A stretch of 64,000 nucleotides of DNA, taken from Bdellovibrio sp. (GTDB lineage Bacteria > Bdellovibrionota > Bdellovibrionia > Bdellovibrionales > Bdellovibrionaceae). The DNA lies in assembly GCA_014376435.1 (NCBI GenBank), contig JACMRL010000015.1, positions 124,001 through 188,000 on the forward strand. The letters run 5' to 3'. Position 1 is the first letter of the stretch. The number at the start of each line of letters is the position of its first letter. The notes under the pieces were generated by a model that saw only the letters and a list, made by a program, of their open reading frames with translations, had not been told where the DNA came from and ran no database searches. A program made the translations under genes and the position numbers. Shown in pieces: positions 1 to 8,584 of the stretch.

Positions 1-28
1 TTCAGTTTTAAAAAGCCGATAAGTACTT

Positions 29-508
29 ATGAAGTTTATGGAGCTTACTGGCCAAACATTTTCTGAAAACGAACTTTTTGAAGTAGTACTTTTCGAAGTT
101 GAAAGTGATTACGATCAGCATTCGTCTGATTGTATGAATATTTTTTTCGAGCGGATTGAAAATAAAAAAATTAAAGTGACGGAAATTATTCGATTCGAAG
201 ATATCGCTGCTCTGGATAAGTGTGAACGACAGAATATTGAAAAAAAAGAGTGGATTAGTGTTGATGGTAAGAGCGGAAGTATCAGACTAATGCTTTGTCG
301 CTTTGATCGCACCGGTGAGCTAGCCGTCGTCTACAACGACAATACAAGAACTAGAAGAGAAGAGTCGCATTTGTCGTGGTTAGACGAATATGAAGATTAC
401 GGAAAACCCCTTACTGAAGAAGAGATGCGTTTGGGTTTTCAAGAGCTTTGCGGTGTTCTTCAAAGTAATGAATTAAAACAAAATTTAAAACCTAAAAAAG
501 CCATATAA
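29..508 (+). CDS. Hypothetical acidic cytoplasmic protein
   Basis: A 159-residue protein I do not recognise. It has no signal peptide and no membrane segment, and it is rich in Glu and Asp, with a short basic tail ending in KPKKAI. An in-frame TAA lies three codons upstream of the ATG, so the start cannot be far off; a second ATG four codons in is the only nearby alternative, and neither has a strong ribosome binding site. The gene stands alone at the window edge and the next reading frame runs the other way. The function is unknown; the call rests on frame length and codon pattern only. Confidence 0.6.
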   Translation: MKFMELTGQTFSENELFEVVLFEVESDYDQHSSDCMNIFFERIENKKIKVTEIIRFEDIAALDKCERQNIEKKEWISVDGKSGSIRLMLCRFDRTGELAVVYNDNTRTRREESHLSWLDEYEDYGKPLTEEEMRLGFQELCGVLQSNELKQNLKPKKAI

Positions 509-522
509 CATAAAGCCGTCAT

Positions 523-825
523 TCAAAAAAAAACTGGATCACCAGTTTCTAGGGCTGCGCGAACAACTTTAGAAGCATTATGGCTAAGACTCTTTGAGGC
601 CGATGGTCGCTCGATAGTTCCAAGACCGATTAACTTCGCATGATCATTATAATCGTGCATCAGCAATTCATCTTCTACCGCTGTAAAGTAGAGTCTCACT
701 AATTCTTGCGGTCTTTCGATTCGATATGTCTTGATCAGAAGGTCCTTCAGTTCCGAAAACCCGCCCACTAATTCTGTCTGCTGCACTAGATCCGCCCGTG
801 TTTGTTTAAACGCAGACTTTTGCAA
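523..825 (-). CDS. Small hypothetical protein, possibly a gene remnant
   Basis: A 100-residue frame on the minus strand opening with TTG; the next in-frame stop upstream is only four codons away, so no longer form exists. The protein is mixed alpha-type with no signal or membrane segment, and I recognise no family. No good ribosome binding site precedes the TTG. The region between it and sppA holds nothing else I can name. It may be a real small gene or the surviving 3' end of a longer one. Low confidence. Confidence 0.35.
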   Translation of the reverse strand: MQKSAFKQTRADLVQQTELVGGFSELKDLLIKTYRIERPQELVRLYFTAVEDELLMHDYNDHAKLIGLGTIERPSASKSLSHNASKVVRAALETGDPVFF

Positions 826-945
826 AAACCGAGCTTACTTGCTGGCTTCCTGCGCAATCAGGGATCGCAAAAAACCTAGGCGACAGCCCGCAAGTCCGAT
901 ACCATCATTTAGTACACTCACCAGAGACATAACCAGAGGCATAAT

Positions 946-1920
946 ATGAATACATGGTCGACTCGTAAAAAATTCTTCTTCGCTTTAATTTTCTTTATTT
1001 TAGGCGGCATGGTTTACAAAGGTTATAAATCTTATAGCGTCAGCGAATCTTCGCGTTCGATTTCTAAAAATGAAATTCTTCATTTAGAATTAAATGGCGT
1101 GATCATGAATGGGAAGAAGTTTCTTTCGCAGTTAAAAAAATATTCTAAAGATGCGTCAGTTAAAGCGATCGTCATTGATATTAATTCTCCGGGCGGAGCC
1201 GTTGGACCTTCGCAAGAAATCTTTACCGAAATTAAGCGTACTAAAGCAGAAACGGGTAAGCCGGTAATTTGTGTATCGACGGGTTTAATCGCCAGCGGTG
1301 GTTATTATTCAGCTCTTGCTTGTGATAAAATTATTGTGGCTCCAGGTACAATGATTGGTTCAATCGGCGTAATTATGGAATTTGCTAATTTAGAAAAACT
1401 TTATGATTGGGCGAAAATTTCTAGATACACAATTAAATCTGGAAAATTCAAAGACTCGGGCGCTGAATACCGCGCCATGCGTGATGATGAGCGCGCTTTG
1501 TTCCAAGATATGATCAACGAAGTCTACGCACAATTTCGTGATACAGTCGTCGCGGAACGAAAATTAGATGTAGCAACGGTAAACGCTTACGCCGATGGCC
1601 GTGTAATGACGGGTGCTAAAGCAGTTCAGCTGAAATTCGCCGATGAAATTGGTACCTTTGAAGATGCGGTTCGTTTAGCGGCAGCGGATGCAAAACTGGG
1701 TAAAGACGACTACAAACTTTTTAAACCTCGTCGTGAAAAAGCTAGCATCATGGATTATCTTTTTACCGACGAAGATGATGATGAGTTAAATAGCCTTAGT
1801 GAAGTGAAAGCCCTATTAGGCGCCTCAAAGGGTGCTTCACTAAAAGAGATGACCGAAATGTTTTTAAAAACAAAGTATTTAAACCAACCGCTTTATTTAA
1901 TGCCGGGCTACTGGCAGTAA
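946..1920 (+). CDS. sppA: Signal peptide peptidase SppA-type serine protease
   Basis: A membrane-anchored serine protease that degrades cleaved signal peptides, 324 residues, of the short single-domain SppA type. Residues 9-25 form an N-terminal membrane anchor. The oxyanion segment DINSPGGA is at about 79-86, the nucleophile Ser117 sits in ASGGYY, and the KSGKFKDSG segment near 164-172 carries the general-base lysine expected for the Ser-Lys dyad. The active domain would face the periplasm. AGAGG lies about 8 bases upstream of the ATG. The HIT and rhomboid genes follow closely (9 bp gap, then a 4 bp overlap), so the three probably form one operon. The short C-terminal acidic stretch (EDDDE) is unusual but harmless. 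Confidence 0.9.
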   Translation: MNTWSTRKKFFFALIFFILGGMVYKGYKSYSVSESSRSISKNEILHLELNGVIMNGKKFLSQLKKYSKDASVKAIVIDINSPGGAVGPSQEIFTEIKRTKAETGKPVICVSTGLIASGGYYSALACDKIIVAPGTMIGSIGVIMEFANLEKLYDWAKISRYTIKSGKFKDSGAEYRAMRDDERALFQDMINEVYAQFRDTVVAERKLDVATVNAYADGRVMTGAKAVQLKFADEIGTFEDAVRLAAADAKLGKDDYKLFKPRREKASIMDYLFTDEDDDELNSLSEVKALLGASKGASLKEMTEMFLKTKYLNQPLYLMPGYWQ

Positions 1921-1929
1921 GAGATTGCT

Positions 1930-2517
1930 TTGAAAAAAACGGGTAAAGCAAAAGCTAAAACAAAAGTTATTAAAAAAAGTCCCGCTAAAAAAGCGAAGGC
2001 CGCCTCTGACTCATGGCCATTAAAAAGAAATGTTTTTTTTAAACCGCAACGTATGAAATACGTTCGTAAGTTAGAAAAAGACGAGGGTTGTGTTTTCTGT
2101 CGCTCGGCTAAATTAGATATTTCTTTCGATAGCTTATGCGTTTATAAATCAGCCCATTCACAAATCGTATTAAATAAGTATCCGTACAATAACGGGCACC
2201 TTTTAGTTTTGCCACTTCAACATATTGGAAATCTTTTAGAATTAAGCCCCGAACGTTACGATGATCTACATCGTACATTGCGTATCGCCGTTGAAGCGAT
2301 ACAAGCAGTTTATGCCCCACCGGGCTTCAATATTGGACTGAATCATGGATCAAGTGCGGGGGCGGGTATTCCTGAACATTTACACTTTCATATTGTTCCG
2401 CGCTGGGGCGGGGATTTTAATTTCTTTCCGTTAATTGCGGATGCTAAAGTCGTCGTGGAAACCGTTGAACAAAGTTATCAAAAAATGAGTCAGTATTTTT
2501 TAAGAGGTAAAAAGTGA
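1930..2517 (+). CDS. HIT-family nucleotide hydrolase/phosphorylase
   Basis: A histidine-triad protein, 195 residues, expected to hydrolyse or phosphorolyse dinucleoside polyphosphates or AMP conjugates. Residues from about 40 onward are the HIT fold: a CVFC zinc-type pair near 56-59, NKYPYNNGHLLV in the middle, and the diagnostic HLHFHIVP (HxHxH) near 151-158. The first 35 residues are an extremely Lys/Ala-rich tail (KAKAKTK, KSPAKKAKA) that is not part of the family. The start is TTG; an internal ATG at the MKYVRK position would remove the basic tail, so the start is open. It lies between sppA and a rhomboid gene, in the same direction. Confidence 0.85.
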   Translation: MKKTGKAKAKTKVIKKSPAKKAKAASDSWPLKRNVFFKPQRMKYVRKLEKDEGCVFCRSAKLDISFDSLCVYKSAHSQIVLNKYPYNNGHLLVLPLQHIGNLLELSPERYDDLHRTLRIAVEAIQAVYAPPGFNIGLNHGSSAGAGIPEHLHFHIVPRWGGDFNFFPLIADAKVVVETVEQSYQKMSQYFLRGKK

Positions 2518-3260
2518 ACCAAATCCAAGTCGCTCCGTTAACTCCGGTCGTAAAAAAGCTGGTGATTGCAATTTGTTTAGGTTGGTTTGTTTTACAAATT
2601 TTAGGTGAAAAAGTTTTTAAATTACCGATCGTCGGCTGGCTTGCCTTACATCCTGATCAAGTGATCGAGAAGTTTTACGTATGGCAATTAGTGACTTATA
2701 TGTTTTTTCATGCGCTTTCGCCTTTTCACATTTTCTTTAATTTAATGATGCTGTGGTTTTTCGGTTCGGAATTAGAAAAACACTGGGGCGCGCGTTTCTT
2801 TACAATTTATTATTTTGTCTGCGGAATTGGCGCGGCCGTTGTTTACTGCTTAGGGGTTAGTATTTACGCCGTGCTATCAGGTGTGCAGACTCCGCTATTG
2901 ATTCCGGTGCTAGGGGCTTCGGGTGCCTTATTTGGCTTATTAGTCGCTTACGGTCTTATTTTTTCTGATCGGGTCATTTACTTCATGGGTCTATTTCCGA
3001 TGAAGGCAAAGTACTTTGCGATGATTGCGGCGGCCATGGATTTTTCGTCATTGCTGACCACGGGCTTTGCGGGAAGCGAAGTGGCTTATCTATGCCACGT
3101 GGGCGGCGCTTTAGTTGGCTTTTTATTCTTGATGGGTCATACGCGCTTAAAATTGAACAAAACAAAGGCTAAATTGAAGAAAAAAAACTCTAGCCTACGT
3201 CTGGTTGTCGATAACGAAAAGCTGAACAAAAGCGAAGACGGCCCAAAATACTGGAATTAG
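2514..3260 (+). CDS. Rhomboid-family intramembrane serine protease
   Basis: A polytopic membrane protein of 248 residues with the rhomboid fold. The catalytic serine motif GASGALFG puts Ser136 in a membrane helix, the partner His195 lies in HVGGALVG, and the helix-2 segment HIFFNLMMLWFFG ends with the typical ELEKHWG loop. Rhomboids cleave membrane proteins within or near the bilayer; the substrate is unknown. The GTG start overlaps the TGA of the HIT gene (GTGA), which suggests translational coupling. The C-terminus is a charged, Lys-rich cytoplasmic tail of about 40 residues. Confidence 0.9.
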   Translation: MNQIQVAPLTPVVKKLVIAICLGWFVLQILGEKVFKLPIVGWLALHPDQVIEKFYVWQLVTYMFFHALSPFHIFFNLMMLWFFGSELEKHWGARFFTIYYFVCGIGAAVVYCLGVSIYAVLSGVQTPLLIPVLGASGALFGLLVAYGLIFSDRVIYFMGLFPMKAKYFAMIAAAMDFSSLLTTGFAGSEVAYLCHVGGALVGFLFLMGHTRLKLNKTKAKLKKKNSSLRLVVDNEKLNKSEDGPKYWN

Positions 3261-3297
3261 CTAGGTTTCAGCTAGATTTTAATCATTAAAACGGCTA

Positions 3298-3303
3298 TAT
3301 AAT
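3298..3303 (+). promoter_or_regulatory. Probable -10 element for the 58-residue small gene
   Basis: A perfect TATAAT 40 bases upstream of the small gene's ATG, in the 82-base gap behind the rhomboid gene. No convincing -35 is visible 17 bases upstream, so this rests on the -10 match and position alone. Confidence 0.35.
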
Positions 3304-3342
3304 TAGGTCCGTCAGTTACCAGGAAATGCATAAGGAGTTTAT

Positions 3343-3519
3343 ATGTCTTTAAATAAAGCTTTATTAAATTTGAAATTCGACAAACGTCTTTTAGATCTTA
3401 ACGTTAAAATGGGCCGCGTAACTCAAGAAGAGATGGACGCGAATGATAAAACTTTACCTGATTTAGAAGCTCAGTCTGAAAAATTAGATATCGAAAAAGA
3501 AGATAAAGATCTGATCTAG
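3343..3519 (+). CDS. Small charged protein of 58 residues
   Basis: A 58-residue protein, MSLNKALLNLKFD... ending KEDKDLI, with a strong AAGGAG ribosome binding site 6 bases upstream of the ATG and a TATAAT box upstream. It is soluble, highly charged, and predicted to be mostly helical, with a conserved-looking MGRVTQEE segment in the middle. Its stop lies 3 bases before the end of the convergent L,D-transpeptidase gene. I do not know its function. The strong translation signals argue that it is real and well expressed. Confidence 0.75.
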   Translation: MSLNKALLNLKFDKRLLDLNVKMGRVTQEEMDANDKTLPDLEAQSEKLDIEKEDKDLI

Positions 3520-3522
3520 TTA

Positions 3523-4467
3523 TTAGCGGGCGGTAAGCGACTGTCTAAGCTCCGCCCACTCTTCGCGCTGAATTTTTAAATTCACGCCTTCCTTAAATAC
3601 ATAAAGAGTTTTTAAACCCGTATCTTTATGCCCATCCGATTCATAGTCTTGCACAAACTGAAAAATATACTGATTTTTTAAATGAAAAATCTGCGGGTCA
3701 GATAGCTGAATCTTTACAAATTTATATCGGCTTTTTAGATTCTTTTTGTGTGCTAGCCAAGATTTTTTATTAAAATTCGGCGCCGAAAATTCTTCCGAAT
3801 AATTTTGAATGTAAGAATCTAAATCTTGCGTCTCCCAATGGGCTTTCCAAGCATTCATCCAGTTGATAGCAAACTCTTTTTCTTTTTGGTATTCCGCTTG
3901 AGTTAGCCAATTAATTTGATCGTTAATTAAAATAAAAGTTTTATTTAACGAAATATAATCTTCTACTTTTTTGATCGCATCGTTACGTAAAATTACGCAG
4001 CCTTTTGAGCCGCGGGTTAAAGCAACGCTATTCGGAACCGAATGCAGCCAAATTCCATCGCCGGTTTTATTTTCAAACTTATCAAAGAAATTTGGATAGT
4101 TTGTCGTAAACGCCATCGATCCGTAAAGATCAAACGGGATATCAGGTGGCACTCTTTTTTTCTCTAAGATATAAATACCTTCCGGAGTTTTTTTATCGTC
4201 GCGCTTAGTTTTAGGACCATCGTTTTTTCCGATGTCGATATCAAATTGTTGGCGTGGCGTTCCCGTATCTAAGCTTGCGCGGTCGAATACACTTAATTTT
4301 CTTTTTGTTTTATCGGCCACGATTACGTTTGGCGACAGCCGGCTATCAGAAGAAATCGCTAACACTTCTAACGGATGCGTTTTAGACGAATCGTCATCGA
4401 CGGCTAGGGCGAAGCTTGAAGTCATAGTTAGAATGAAAGATAGCATCAGGTTGCGCATTGTTCTCAT
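3523..4467 (-). CDS. Secreted L,D-transpeptidase (YkuD) with C-terminal NTF2-like domain
   Basis: A periplasmic peptidoglycan enzyme of 314 residues that would make or exchange 3-3 cross-links or attach partners to the tetrapeptide. An N-terminal signal peptide ends near Ala22. The YkuD domain spans about 45-185, with His142 and the catalytic Cys157 in the SKGCVILRN motif. Residues 200-314 resemble an NTF2/SnoaL-like domain (MNAWKAHWE at its start), an arrangement I know from other L,D-transpeptidases. In Bdellovibrio such enzymes are known to reinforce the prey wall; that role here is inference. The start may alternatively be the ATG three codons in. It is convergent with the 58-residue gene. 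Confidence 0.85.
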   Translation of the reverse strand: MRTMRNLMLSFILTMTSSFALAVDDDSSKTHPLEVLAISSDSRLSPNVIVADKTKRKLSVFDRASLDTGTPRQQFDIDIGKNDGPKTKRDDKKTPEGIYILEKKRVPPDIPFDLYGSMAFTTNYPNFFDKFENKTGDGIWLHSVPNSVALTRGSKGCVILRNDAIKKVEDYISLNKTFILINDQINWLTQAEYQKEKEFAINWMNAWKAHWETQDLDSYIQNYSEEFSAPNFNKKSWLAHKKNLKSRYKFVKIQLSDPQIFHLKNQYIFQFVQDYESDGHKDTGLKTLYVFKEGVNLKIQREEWAELRQSLTAR

Positions 4468-4611
4468 TACTTTTCGGTTAGTTTAATTTAATATTTTACC
4501 TTTAAGAACAAATAAGACTAGAAATAAATACCTATATCGCAGCTAATAAAAAAGACTGTCTCAATCCGGGACAAATTCAAGGCGGCCTATTAAACAGCCG
4601 ATGACATACCT

Positions 4612-5094
4612 ATGAATGTTAAAGCTATTATTAAAAAAGTACTTATTGGAACTGGCCTCACCTTAAATATTGGGGTTTTGGGCTTAGGAACTTACTGGGT
4701 TTTTATCTCGACGGTGGGTTACGAAGCTCCGGTGATTGTAGAAAAAACATTGCGCGAGCCAGCAAGCCTAAAAGAAAAATTTTCGCAAGCGCCGATGGTT
4801 TATACCATGGATAAATTCGTCGTGAATCTTTCGGGCTTACCGAAAAGAACAATTCGCGTGCAGGTTAATTTAGACATGATTGGCCCGGATGCATTCCAAG
4901 AAATTATGGATTTTGATAATCGTGCAAAGGCCCGTGATAAAATTGTCCGAATCTTAAATGAAAAAACTTTTGATGATTTAGAAACGATTCAGGGAAAACT
5001 TTTCTTGAAAGATAGAATCGTTGAAGAAGTAAACCACGTTTTAGACCGTGGTTTAGTTAAAGATGTTTATTTTACAGATTTTGTAATGAACTAA
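4612..5094 (+). CDS. fliL: FliL-family flagellar basal-body protein, stand-alone
   Basis: A 160-residue single-pass membrane protein. Residues 8-33 are the membrane helix; the periplasmic part carries the family pattern YTMDKFVVNLSG, then RTIRVQVNLDM, RDKIVRILNEKT and a C-terminal DVYFTDFVMN. FliL sits around the stator of the flagellar motor and tunes torque. It is normally found beside fliM/fliN; here it stands alone between a divergent L,D-transpeptidase gene and a convergent secreted protein, so it may be one of several paralogues. A hairpin terminator follows immediately. Confidence 0.85.
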   Translation: MNVKAIIKKVLIGTGLTLNIGVLGLGTYWVFISTVGYEAPVIVEKTLREPASLKEKFSQAPMVYTMDKFVVNLSGLPKRTIRVQVNLDMIGPDAFQEIMDFDNRAKARDKIVRILNEKTFDDLETIQGKLFLKDRIVEEVNHVLDRGLVKDVYFTDFVMN

Positions 5095-5103
5095 AAATGC
5101 GGA

Positions 5104-5120
5104 CGGCTAGCTGCTAGCCG
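5104..5120 (+). terminator. Bidirectional hairpin terminator behind fliL
   Basis: A perfect 7-bp stem CGGCTAG / CTAGCCG around a 3-base loop, followed on the plus strand by CGTGTTTTCTT. It lies between convergent genes and overlaps the TAG stop of the minus-strand gene, so it can serve both; the T-run on the minus side is weaker and further away. Confidence 0.65.
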
Positions 5121-5863
5121 CGTGTTTTCTTATAATATTTTAATCCGAAATAAGCCAAGACCGCCAAAATTAGCAACCCAATTCCTAGCGTTGTTTCACT
5201 TCCCAGAAATCCTTTTTTAGATTCAGAGCCCGCTTCATCGGCCGCTAATAAATCAGCGGGCATGGCTTGACCAATTCCTGCTCCTAAAGTTTCACCAGCT
5301 CCACGAATTGGGCCCAAGTCTGGCCGGGACAATAAATCTTTGCTGGCAATTACGCGCAACGACTTAATCGTATTATTAAAATGTCCCGAGTGTTTTGCGT
5401 AGAACTTATTGTGCACGGTAAACGTAACTAAGATTGCGATTTGATCTTTAATCGTTGCCACGTAGCGCGTGAAATAATTCTGCACTTCACTATCACGGTG
5501 AATGCCGTCTAACCACACTTGATCATTGTAGCGTTGCTGCTGGGCTTTATAAACTACCGATGAAGTCAAGTTCGCTCCCGTTTTAGAAACGCTCGAGATC
5601 GGATTATTCATATGGCCTTCATAAATCGGAAATGAATCCGTGGGGCCTTTTTCTTTTGCGGTTAAAATAATAACGGCCTCTTTAGCCTCTTGCGGGTCTT
5701 CCGCGCGACAAACCCATTCGGTTTGTTCTAAATTACATTTCCAGTTATCGAGCATCTCAAACGAGATATATGCATTTTTGAAAGTACGAGCGTGGCTAGA
5801 TAAACTAAACAACGAAACAAACAATAAACTTACTGCAAGGAAGTAAGCCTTTGGCCTAAACAT
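5114..5863 (-). CDS. Secreted hypothetical protein with C-terminal membrane anchor
   Basis: A 249-residue protein I do not recognise. I chose the ATG at 5863 because it has a GAGG ribosome binding site and opens directly on a signal peptide (MFRPKAYFLAV... cleaved near SHA). The mature part is a compact domain with two cysteines (WKCN, WVCR), a low-complexity Gly/Ala stretch near residues 185-205, then one membrane helix (TTLGIGLLILAVLAYFGL) and a short basic tail KYYKKTRG. It would therefore sit in the periplasm, held by the inner membrane. It is transcribed divergently from the LysR gene, which may regulate it. Confidence 0.7.
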   Translation of the reverse strand: MFRPKAYFLAVSLLFVSLFSLSSHARTFKNAYISFEMLDNWKCNLEQTEWVCRAEDPQEAKEAVIILTAKEKGPTDSFPIYEGHMNNPISSVSKTGANLTSSVVYKAQQQRYNDQVWLDGIHRDSEVQNYFTRYVATIKDQIAILVTFTVHNKFYAKHSGHFNNTIKSLRVIASKDLLSRPDLGPIRGAGETLGAGIGQAMPADLLAADEAGSESKKGFLGSETTLGIGLLILAVLAYFGLKYYKKTRG

Positions 5864-5959
5864 GATGGACCTCACTTTGATGTAGACTAAAAAATTTCTT
5901 TCCTGCCTAATATTATAGGCATAATTTAGTTCTTTAGAAAGAACAAACAAGGGGATCGC

Positions 5960-6856
5960 ATGCTCAATCTTTCTCAACTCCAGACTTTCGTCACGGTCGC
6001 TGCTGAAGGCAGTATGACTGCCGCTGCCGACAAACTTTTTTTAACTCAGCCAGCGGTTAGCCAGCAAATGAAGAATATGGAAGACGACCTAGGCGTTGAG
6101 TTAATCGTACGCGGTTCGAAGCAAATCAAGATGACGGCTCAAGGTGAGATTTTATACGAACACGCAAAAAAAATTCTAAGCTTAGCGCAAACTGCCGAAG
6201 TTTCGATTAAATCAATCGGTGCAAAACTGCACGGAGAGTTAAGAATTGGCACATTGAATTCAATCGGCCTACATTTGATGAGCCCGGTGGTTAGCCGCCT
6301 ATTAAAATTCAATCCAGATTTTAAAATCAAAGTTGATTACGCGAAAGGCGAAGACCTGGTTAAAGATTACAAAGCGAATAAATTAGATGTACTTATTTTG
6401 CCTGATGTCGAAAAACATTTTAATTCAACTTTGCCAGATGCAAAGTCTGAGACTTTATTTCAAGAAGAAATGTGGTTAGTGGGTTCAGGTAAAGATGAAT
6501 TTTACCCGTCGACAATTAAATTAGAAGAAATCAAAAAAATTCCTTACGTACATTTCTCAGATGAATTTCCTGATTTTGATAAAGAGTTAGATAAACGTTT
6601 AGGTACTTTGCAATCGGTATTTGAATCATCAAATGTGGGTACCTTAAAGCGCGTGATCGAATACGGATTAGGAATTGGCTTTTTACCTTCGCACTCAATT
6701 AAAAAACAAGTTCGCAGCGGTCGTCTAAATCACGTACGCGTGACTGATTTCGAATACAAAATGGCATTTCAGTATTACTACCGCGCGACGGGTAAAACTT
6801 CAGAAACTGCACATATTTTATTTCAAGCATTAACCGGCGATCAAGAGCGTTCGTAG
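5960..6856 (+). CDS. LysR-family transcriptional regulator
   Basis: A 298-residue DNA-binding regulator. Residues 3-62 are the winged helix-turn-helix with the family signature TAAADKLFLTQPAVSQQMKN; residues 90-290 are the type-2 periplasmic-binding-like effector domain, including a GLGIGFLP segment near 234. AGGGG precedes the ATG by about 6 bases. The 96-base gap to the divergent secreted-protein gene contains an A/T-rich palindrome (ATTAT-AGGC-ATAAT) compatible with a LysR site, so autoregulation and control of the neighbour are likely but unproven. The effector cannot be read from the sequence. Confidence 0.9.
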   Translation: MLNLSQLQTFVTVAAEGSMTAAADKLFLTQPAVSQQMKNMEDDLGVELIVRGSKQIKMTAQGEILYEHAKKILSLAQTAEVSIKSIGAKLHGELRIGTLNSIGLHLMSPVVSRLLKFNPDFKIKVDYAKGEDLVKDYKANKLDVLILPDVEKHFNSTLPDAKSETLFQEEMWLVGSGKDEFYPSTIKLEEIKKIPYVHFSDEFPDFDKELDKRLGTLQSVFESSNVGTLKRVIEYGLGIGFLPSHSIKKQVRSGRLNHVRVTDFEYKMAFQYYYRATGKTSETAHILFQALTGDQERS

Positions 6857-6873
6857 TTAATTATTTTAAAAAT

Positions 6874-7368
6874 TCAAAGCGCTTGTAAAATAGGTTGAAT
6901 TTTTTTTAACTCATAATTTTCTAATAAAATTTTAATCGCTTTATCATCTATAAGTAACAAGTTATTTTTATGCCATTCGATAAAACTAATGCAATCAAGA
7001 ATGTCTGAATCACTTCCGCGATTTAATTTAAGTTTTAGATAAAGCTCAAGTGATGGTCTAAAGATATTTCCTTTTGGCCCGCTTTTAAAAAGTACCAACG
7101 ATGATTTCCAATTTTGTATCTGTCTTAAAAAGAAGTCAGCTGACGGATTAATCGACTCGATAGATAAACCTGCTTTTAAAGCTAAGTTCATTAACGCTAA
7201 TCTTTTTTCATTGGTTAATTCACCGAGTGGGCAGATATCAATATCGGTCGTATTTCTAGTTCCCGCATTGAGTATCGCAAGCAGTGATCCGCCAATAACA
7301 ACCCAGTCGTCTTCAAGATCAGCCGTGATAAAACTTAAAAACTGTTCGTATTGATTCTTTGTAATCAT
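6874..7368 (-). CDS. Nucleotidyltransferase-fold protein, toxin-like
   Basis: A 164-residue protein with a minimal nucleotidyltransferase signature: VVIGGSLLAIL near 23-33, then NAGTRNTTDIDI, i.e. the GG...R.T.DID pattern seen in DUF6036 and AbiEii-like proteins. Members of this fold act as tRNA or protein nucleotidyltransferases, several of them as toxins. It overlaps the preceding gene by 4 bases (ATGA), so the two are translated together. The pair is isolated between the LysR gene and ppsR and has the look of a small accessory module. Exact substrate and toxin status are inference. Confidence 0.6.
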   Translation of the reverse strand: MITKNQYEQFLSFITADLEDDWVVIGGSLLAILNAGTRNTTDIDICPLGELTNEKRLALMNLALKAGLSIESINPSADFFLRQIQNWKSSLVLFKSGPKGNIFRPSLELYLKLKLNRGSDSDILDCISFIEWHKNNLLLIDDKAIKILLENYELKKIQPILQAL

Positions 7369-7664
7369 GCTACTTTTGAAAGAGCACTTAAGGCCATGCG
7401 GCGTAATTTAATTATTTTTGGTTTAGCTGATTCGATTTCACAATTAAGTAAATTTATTTGTTCCATTTTTAAATGTGATAAATATTTTGGGTAATGGTCC
7501 CGATAAGCCATAAATACAGCTAAGGCAGCTTCTTTAACTCTTTGCTCTGAGTTTGAAAAAAATATTTTTACAACTTCAGTAATAAATTCTTCATTTGAAT
7601 GGCAATTTTCAAACATGAAATTTTCGCTAGTATCGTACAATGGAAAAACGAACTTAAAGCTCAT
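7365..7664 (-). CDS. Hypothetical partner of the nucleotidyltransferase-like gene
   Basis: A 99-residue mostly helical protein, first gene of a coupled pair with the downstream nucleotidyltransferase-fold gene. I recognise no domain; it lacks an HEPN-type Rx4-6H motif and a clear helix-turn-helix. Its size, order and 4-bp overlap are those of an antitoxin or regulatory subunit, but that is inferred only from context. Confidence 0.5.
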   Translation of the reverse strand: MSFKFVFPLYDTSENFMFENCHSNEEFITEVVKIFFSNSEQRVKEAALAVFMAYRDHYPKYLSHLKMEQINLLNCEIESAKPKIIKLRRMALSALSKVA

Positions 7665-7732
7665 TTAATTAGCTTACAATATTTCGTGTTACAAATCTTT
7701 TGTGAATAGGTAGAATCGACTAAAGTCTTGAA

Positions 7733-8584
7733 TTAGAACAACGCGCTTTCGGGCCAACCCATCCGTGAAGCGATTAATCTAACAATTTCGCTGGCGGTTT
7801 CTTCTAGGGCACGCTCGGTCACATTAAAGACGGGCCATCTTTTATTTTGTTTAAACAAATTTTCCGCGTATTCAATTTCTTTTAGAATTTGCTGAATCGA
7901 CGCGTATTCTCCGCCGGTATCTTGGCCAAATTTTTCTAAGCGATTTTTTCGAATGCGCTGTAAAGAATCAATATCTATAATCAGTCCCACAACTTTACGT
8001 TGATCAATTTTAAAAAGTTGCTCAGGTAACGGAGAGCCCGGAACCAAAGGAATGTTCGCAACTTTCCAACCTTTATGGCTTAGAAAAATCGATAGCGGAG
8101 TTTTACTGGTGCGACTGATGCCGACTAAAACGATATCGGCCTTATCTAATTCGTTTAAGGTTTTTCCGTCATCATGTCTAACCGTGTATTCAATCGCTTC
8201 AATGCGCTTAAAATAGCGATCGTCGGTTTGTCTTAGTATGCCGACTTGTTTTGAAGAAGCTACGCCAAAAAAATGATCTAGCGTTTGAATTAAGGGTCCT
8301 AAAAAGTCGATAGACGGAATTGATTTCTCCGCGCAGATATCGGCTGCTTTTTGACGAAGTGTCGGGCTAGCGAAGGTGTAAGCCACCATACCGCGTTTTT
8401 CGAAGCACTCGTCGATGACCGAACGTAATTGATCTTCAGATCTAACATTTTTGCAGCGCTGGATATTAATCTCTTTTTCGGCGTATTGAACCAAAGCCGC
8501 ACGAATCATTGTAACGGCAGTTTCGCCCGTACTGTCGGATAAAATAAAAATTGTATAAGGGGTGGCGGGGGTGTCTGTGCTCAT
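7733..8584 (-). CDS. ppsR: PEP synthase / PPDK regulatory kinase-pyrophosphorylase
   Basis: A 283-residue bifunctional regulator (DUF299) that phosphorylates and, by phosphorolysis, dephosphorylates a Thr next to the catalytic His of PEP synthase or pyruvate phosphate dikinase. The N-terminal FILSDSTGETA motif and the P-loop-like GISRTSKTPLS near residues 153-163 are diagnostic; VDLxGP-type and LVPGSPLP segments follow. I start it at 8584, where ATG overlaps the TGA of the upstream gene (ATGA); a longer frame exists but runs back into that gene. It ends the operon nrdR-nusB-unknown-unknown-ppsR. The target enzyme gene is not in the window. Confidence 0.9.
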   Translation of the reverse strand: MSTDTPATPYTIFILSDSTGETAVTMIRAALVQYAEKEINIQRCKNVRSEDQLRSVIDECFEKRGMVAYTFASPTLRQKAADICAEKSIPSIDFLGPLIQTLDHFFGVASSKQVGILRQTDDRYFKRIEAIEYTVRHDDGKTLNELDKADIVLVGISRTSKTPLSIFLSHKGWKVANIPLVPGSPLPEQLFKIDQRKVVGLIIDIDSLQRIRKNRLEKFGQDTGGEYASIQQILKEIEYAENLFKQNKRWPVFNVTERALEETASEIVRLIASRMGWPESALF

